DNA of 64,000 bases from Biscogniauxia marginata (Eukaryota > Ascomycota > Sordariomycetes > Xylariales > Xylariaceae). Of this stretch, positions 61,402 through 64,000 are shown in pieces. Each line of letters starts with the position of its first letter. Position 1 is the first letter of the stretch. The stretch spans positions 62,001 to 126,000 of the forward strand of contig MU404074.1 in assembly GCA_022695795.1 (NCBI GenBank). Direction: 5' to 3'. The notes beneath the pieces are model-generated. The model was not told the DNA's origin. It saw only the letters and a program-made list of their open reading frames with translations, and did not search any database. The position numbers and the translations under genes are program-made.

Positions 61402-62538
61402 ATGGCCACACAGACAGACACAGCGACTATCTCTCCTGACGATACTATCTCTACAACTAAGCTCCGCCTCTCCTCGGGGAATGGGCCGGTTTACCGGAAC
61501 GTTCTAACTACCCCGCCACGCGATGCCGATCCATCTGAGATTCCCATTATTGATATATCCGGTATCTTCAGCACGACTCTCTCAGACCGTCTCAATGTGG
61601 CGAATCAGATCCGTGACGCAGCTACAAATATTGGCTTCTTCTACATCAAAAATCATGGCATCCCGACCGAAGTGACTGACACGGCATGCGACGCCTGTCT
61701 AGATTTCTTCCGTCAGCCGTCAGAGATCAAGGAGCGGGCCAACGTAAAGCAGTCCAAATACTTCAACGGCTATAAGCCATCCGGGTCGCAGCGCATAAAC
61801 CCGTTCGAGTCCATTGACGTGCGCGAAACTTTTTCCTGGACCTATGATCCTCGATATGACCCCTCAGTTACGGACCTAGAAGCTATTCCGCCCCATATCG
61901 CGCGGTATCTGCGCTGCGAGGACTTCCACTGGGATGCGACGGCTAATATCCCGCATTTCAAAGAAGCTGTCGTCAGTTATTGGCGCTCATGTCTTACTCT
62001 GGCACGGACCCTAGTTCGTTCGTTCGCTCTATCTCTTGACTTGCCCGAGGACTGCTTTTCTGAGAAGTTCACGCATCCAGACGCCGCCTTTGCGCTGAAC
62101 TACTACCCGCCCATCCCCTCGCCGGGGTCATCAGTAACGCACGACAAGGATAAGGAGACACAAGTCTCGATTGGCTCGCACACAGATTTTCAACTTTTCA
62201 CCATCTTGTGGCAGGACAGCAACGGCGGGCTGCAGGTGCTGAACAGGCAGGGGCAGTGGATCAACGCGCGGCCGACCCCAGGGACGTTCGTGATCAACAT
62301 CGCGGACTACCTCCAGCGCATTACCAATGACCGATACGTTAGCACAGTACACCGGGCACAGAACTGGGGCGAAAATGAGAGGATTAGTATGCCGTTCTTC
62401 TTCGGCTTTAACCTGAACGAGAGCTGTGGAGTGCTGGATAGCTGCGTAGCGGAGGGAGAGGAGAAGAAGTATGACGAGATAAGCTGCAAGGAGTGGGTTC
62501 AACGGAGGGCAAGAGCTATGCATAATATTGACGCCTAA
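61402..62538 (+). CDS. 2-oxoglutarate/Fe(II)-dependent dioxygenase (IPNS-like)
   Basis: Non-haem iron oxygenase that uses 2-oxoglutarate and O2 for hydroxylation, desaturation or ring chemistry. Intronless, 378 aa from the ATG at 61402 (TTTACAATGGCC); an in-frame ATG at 61360 would add 14 residues but looks less likely. The N-terminal DIOX_N part reads EIPIIDISGIF and IGFFYIKNHGIP. The jelly-roll core has the iron ligands H260, D262 (SIGSHTDFQLFTIL) and H317 (VSTVHRAQN), and the 2-oxoglutarate-binding R327-x-S329 (ERISMPFFFGF). All active-site residues are present. It is divergent from the NRPS-like gene and in the same direction as the terpene cyclase 1 kb downstream, so it probably tailors the cluster product. 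Confidence 0.92.
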   Translation: MATQTDTATISPDDTISTTKLRLSSGNGPVYRNVLTTPPRDADPSEIPIIDISGIFSTTLSDRLNVANQIRDAATNIGFFYIKNHGIPTEVTDTACDACLDFFRQPSEIKERANVKQSKYFNGYKPSGSQRINPFESIDVRETFSWTYDPRYDPSVTDLEAIPPHIARYLRCEDFHWDATANIPHFKEAVVSYWRSCLTLARTLVRSFALSLDLPEDCFSEKFTHPDAAFALNYYPPIPSPGSSVTHDKDKETQVSIGSHTDFQLFTILWQDSNGGLQVLNRQGQWINARPTPGTFVINIADYLQRITNDRYVSTVHRAQNWGENERISMPFFFGFNLNESCGVLDSCVAEGEEKKYDEISCKEWVQRRARAMHNIDA

Positions 62539-63544
62539 CATGAAAGGACATAACCAGGAAAGTTGTCCTCATACTCGTAGCTACGATGGGTTTGATCCTG
62601 TATTTAGTTGAACTTGTGGACGATCAGGGCGCTTTCATGCCAATAGCCACCACAAAGCGAGGCTAAACCTCTAATTCCATATAATATTCGCGATTGGCTC
62701 ATAACAGTACATGGATTTATCTTGATCTTAGTGGTGCCAATCTCCGTCCCACCAAGGGGACGACGAATTTTGTTGCTTCCCCTCTTGTATGTATGACTGC
62801 GGTATATGCTGTTACGTCGCAATTCCTTGTATAACATTAATTGGCATTAGGTTGACGCGCGTCTTCAGTCCTCTATGCAAATGTTCTTGTGATATCTTAT
62901 CATCTCTTGCTAATGATGATGCTTCTGCCAAGTTCATCACTATTTTGTATATCATTGGCATGACGAGCTTCTGCTTGTAGGATCCGTTGTGCTGTGTAAC
63001 GGTGTGTTACATTCTATTAGCAGATACAACCGAGTGCTGCATATGTCTGTAACGTTTCTATCGCTGGCAACCTTGAGTAAAATCCAAACCGGTCAAGAAG
63101 CAAGAATGCGGCGTGGATCGAATCGACTCTGCCGAGTTCTTGATACTATCCAGATGGCAATGGATCTCCAGTGATTATTATTGCAGCCTACCTACTCTGG
63201 GGACTAAAAGGGTCCTATCTTATTTACCTACCCTATGTAGAAGAGGTAGGTGGGAAGTGGAACTGAATCTAGACTACTTGCAATAATACCTCAAGATACC
63301 AAGCTTATTCTCCTAATTAAATCATCAAATATGGAAAATTCAGGACCATTGTGCAGGATCTGTATAGTGATCCAACCGTAGATGATTCTCGCCCTGTGAT
63401 AATTGATCGTGAGTAACAGCTATTTTACCGGAAAGTCCGGAGCCTTCGAAAACGGCCTCTCTAAGTTTTAACTCTCTATTTTATTTCCCTACGTCTTTAA
63501 TGTAATTGTATCAGCGACTTCTGTTGTATACTCCAACACTTACT
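62539..63544. other. Intergenic region upstream of terpene cyclase
   Basis: Contains the dioxygenase 3' UTR and the cyclase promoter. Short frames only; a run of TACCTACC/GGTAGGTGGG near 63226-63253 forms imperfect inverted repeats. Confidence 0.55.
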
Positions 63545-64000
63545 ATGCGTACGACTACTTGTGAAGGAGGTGTGGCTCCTCTAGACGACCAGCATTTACC
63601 ATCTGTGGGCTACACACGGAAGCAGTTGGTGGCTCTCATAAGGGGTTCTCGGATAACTATTCCCGACTTAGAGCTCTTAATGAGTCATTGGCCACACGGT
63701 GTTCATCCTGACATTGATAAGCTTGAGCAAGATGTGCAGAGGTCGCTTGAATCGTAGGTGAAAATGAACATTCTACGCGTTTACTATATTCTAATCTATT
63801 ATACCAAGTATCTTCTCCTCGAATCGTGACAATTCTAGGCTTCAAAAGATGAATGCAACCAAAGTTGCCTTATTTGGTGCTTCGTGGTGGGCGTACGCAC
63901 CGCTTGAGAATTTGCGAATCGCGACTCAGTTATCAATCTGGGTACGAATTTGGACTTCTCTCGTGCTTGAAAATCAATAAGACCCGCTGACATTATCATG
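63545..64000 (+). CDS. Class I terpene cyclase, 5' part (runs off the window)
   Basis: N-terminal portion of a terpene cyclase that would convert a linear prenyl diphosphate into a cyclic terpene. Model so far: exons 63545-63753 and 63839-63941; the first intron has donor GTAGGT and acceptor TCTAG in phase 2, and the second begins with GTACGA. Recognisable pieces are TRKQLVALIRGSRITIPDLE, SHWPHGVHPDIDKLEQDV and KVALFGASWWAYAPLENLRI followed by ATQLSIW, which precede the Asp-rich metal motif in fungal terpene cyclases. That motif and the NSE triad lie beyond the right edge, so activity cannot be judged. The upstream in-frame TTG at 63506 is not a likely start. Confidence 0.72.

Noticed and set aside
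1..64000. CRISPR arrays, bacterial insertion sequences, operons
   Set aside because: Intron-rich eukaryotic sequence; no direct-repeat arrays or transposase genes were seen.

Overview
The window is nuclear DNA of a filamentous ascomycete (Pezizomycotina, most likely Sordariomycetes). The reasons are short GT-AG introns of about 50-80 bp in most genes, an XlnR/Xyr1-type xylanase regulator and a NirA-type nitrate regulator, an AspB/Cdc3-type septin, fungal Lsm4 and mitochondrial uS4 genes, and gene relics broken mostly by TAG codons, as repeat-induced point mutation (RIP) would produce. The species cannot be fixed from the sequence alone. Gene models were built by hand from reading frames, splice signals and recalled family motifs; no database search was run.

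Layout. 1-2383: no convincing gene. 2384-5334 (-): xlnR. 5335-16631: an 11 kb gene-poor island holding a NACHT/ankyrin-like relic near 14.3-15.4 kb, a second coding relic near 12.2-12.6 kb and a possible tRNA-derived element near 7.5 kb. 16632-19572 (-): NirA-type regulator. 21919-22713 (+): small secreted Ecp2/Hce2-like protein. 24155-42962: a housekeeping block with La protein, fructosamine-kinase-like protein, mitochondrial ribosomal protein uS4, septin, a small membrane protein, a PPR protein and Lsm4. A Ser-rich relic lies at about 38.0-38.5 kb. 45672-47875 (+): a type I membrane protein with a Pro/His-rich ectodomain. 48740-49831 (+): a GC-rich conserved-looking unknown. 50169-50768 (+): an orphan C-terminal piece of a large membrane protein.

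51183-64000 looks like a specialised-metabolism gene cluster: an FAD monooxygenase (-), a tRNA-Glu gene, an NRPS-like adenylation-thiolation-reductase enzyme with 16 exons (-), a divergently transcribed 2-oxoglutarate/Fe(II) dioxygenase (+), and the 5' end of a class I terpene cyclase (+) that runs off the right edge. The inferred logic is a terpene scaffold made by the cyclase, oxidised by the dioxygenase and monooxygenase, plus an ATP- and NADPH-dependent reduction of a carboxylic acid by the NRPS-like enzyme. The product is unknown and the cluster probably continues beyond the window.
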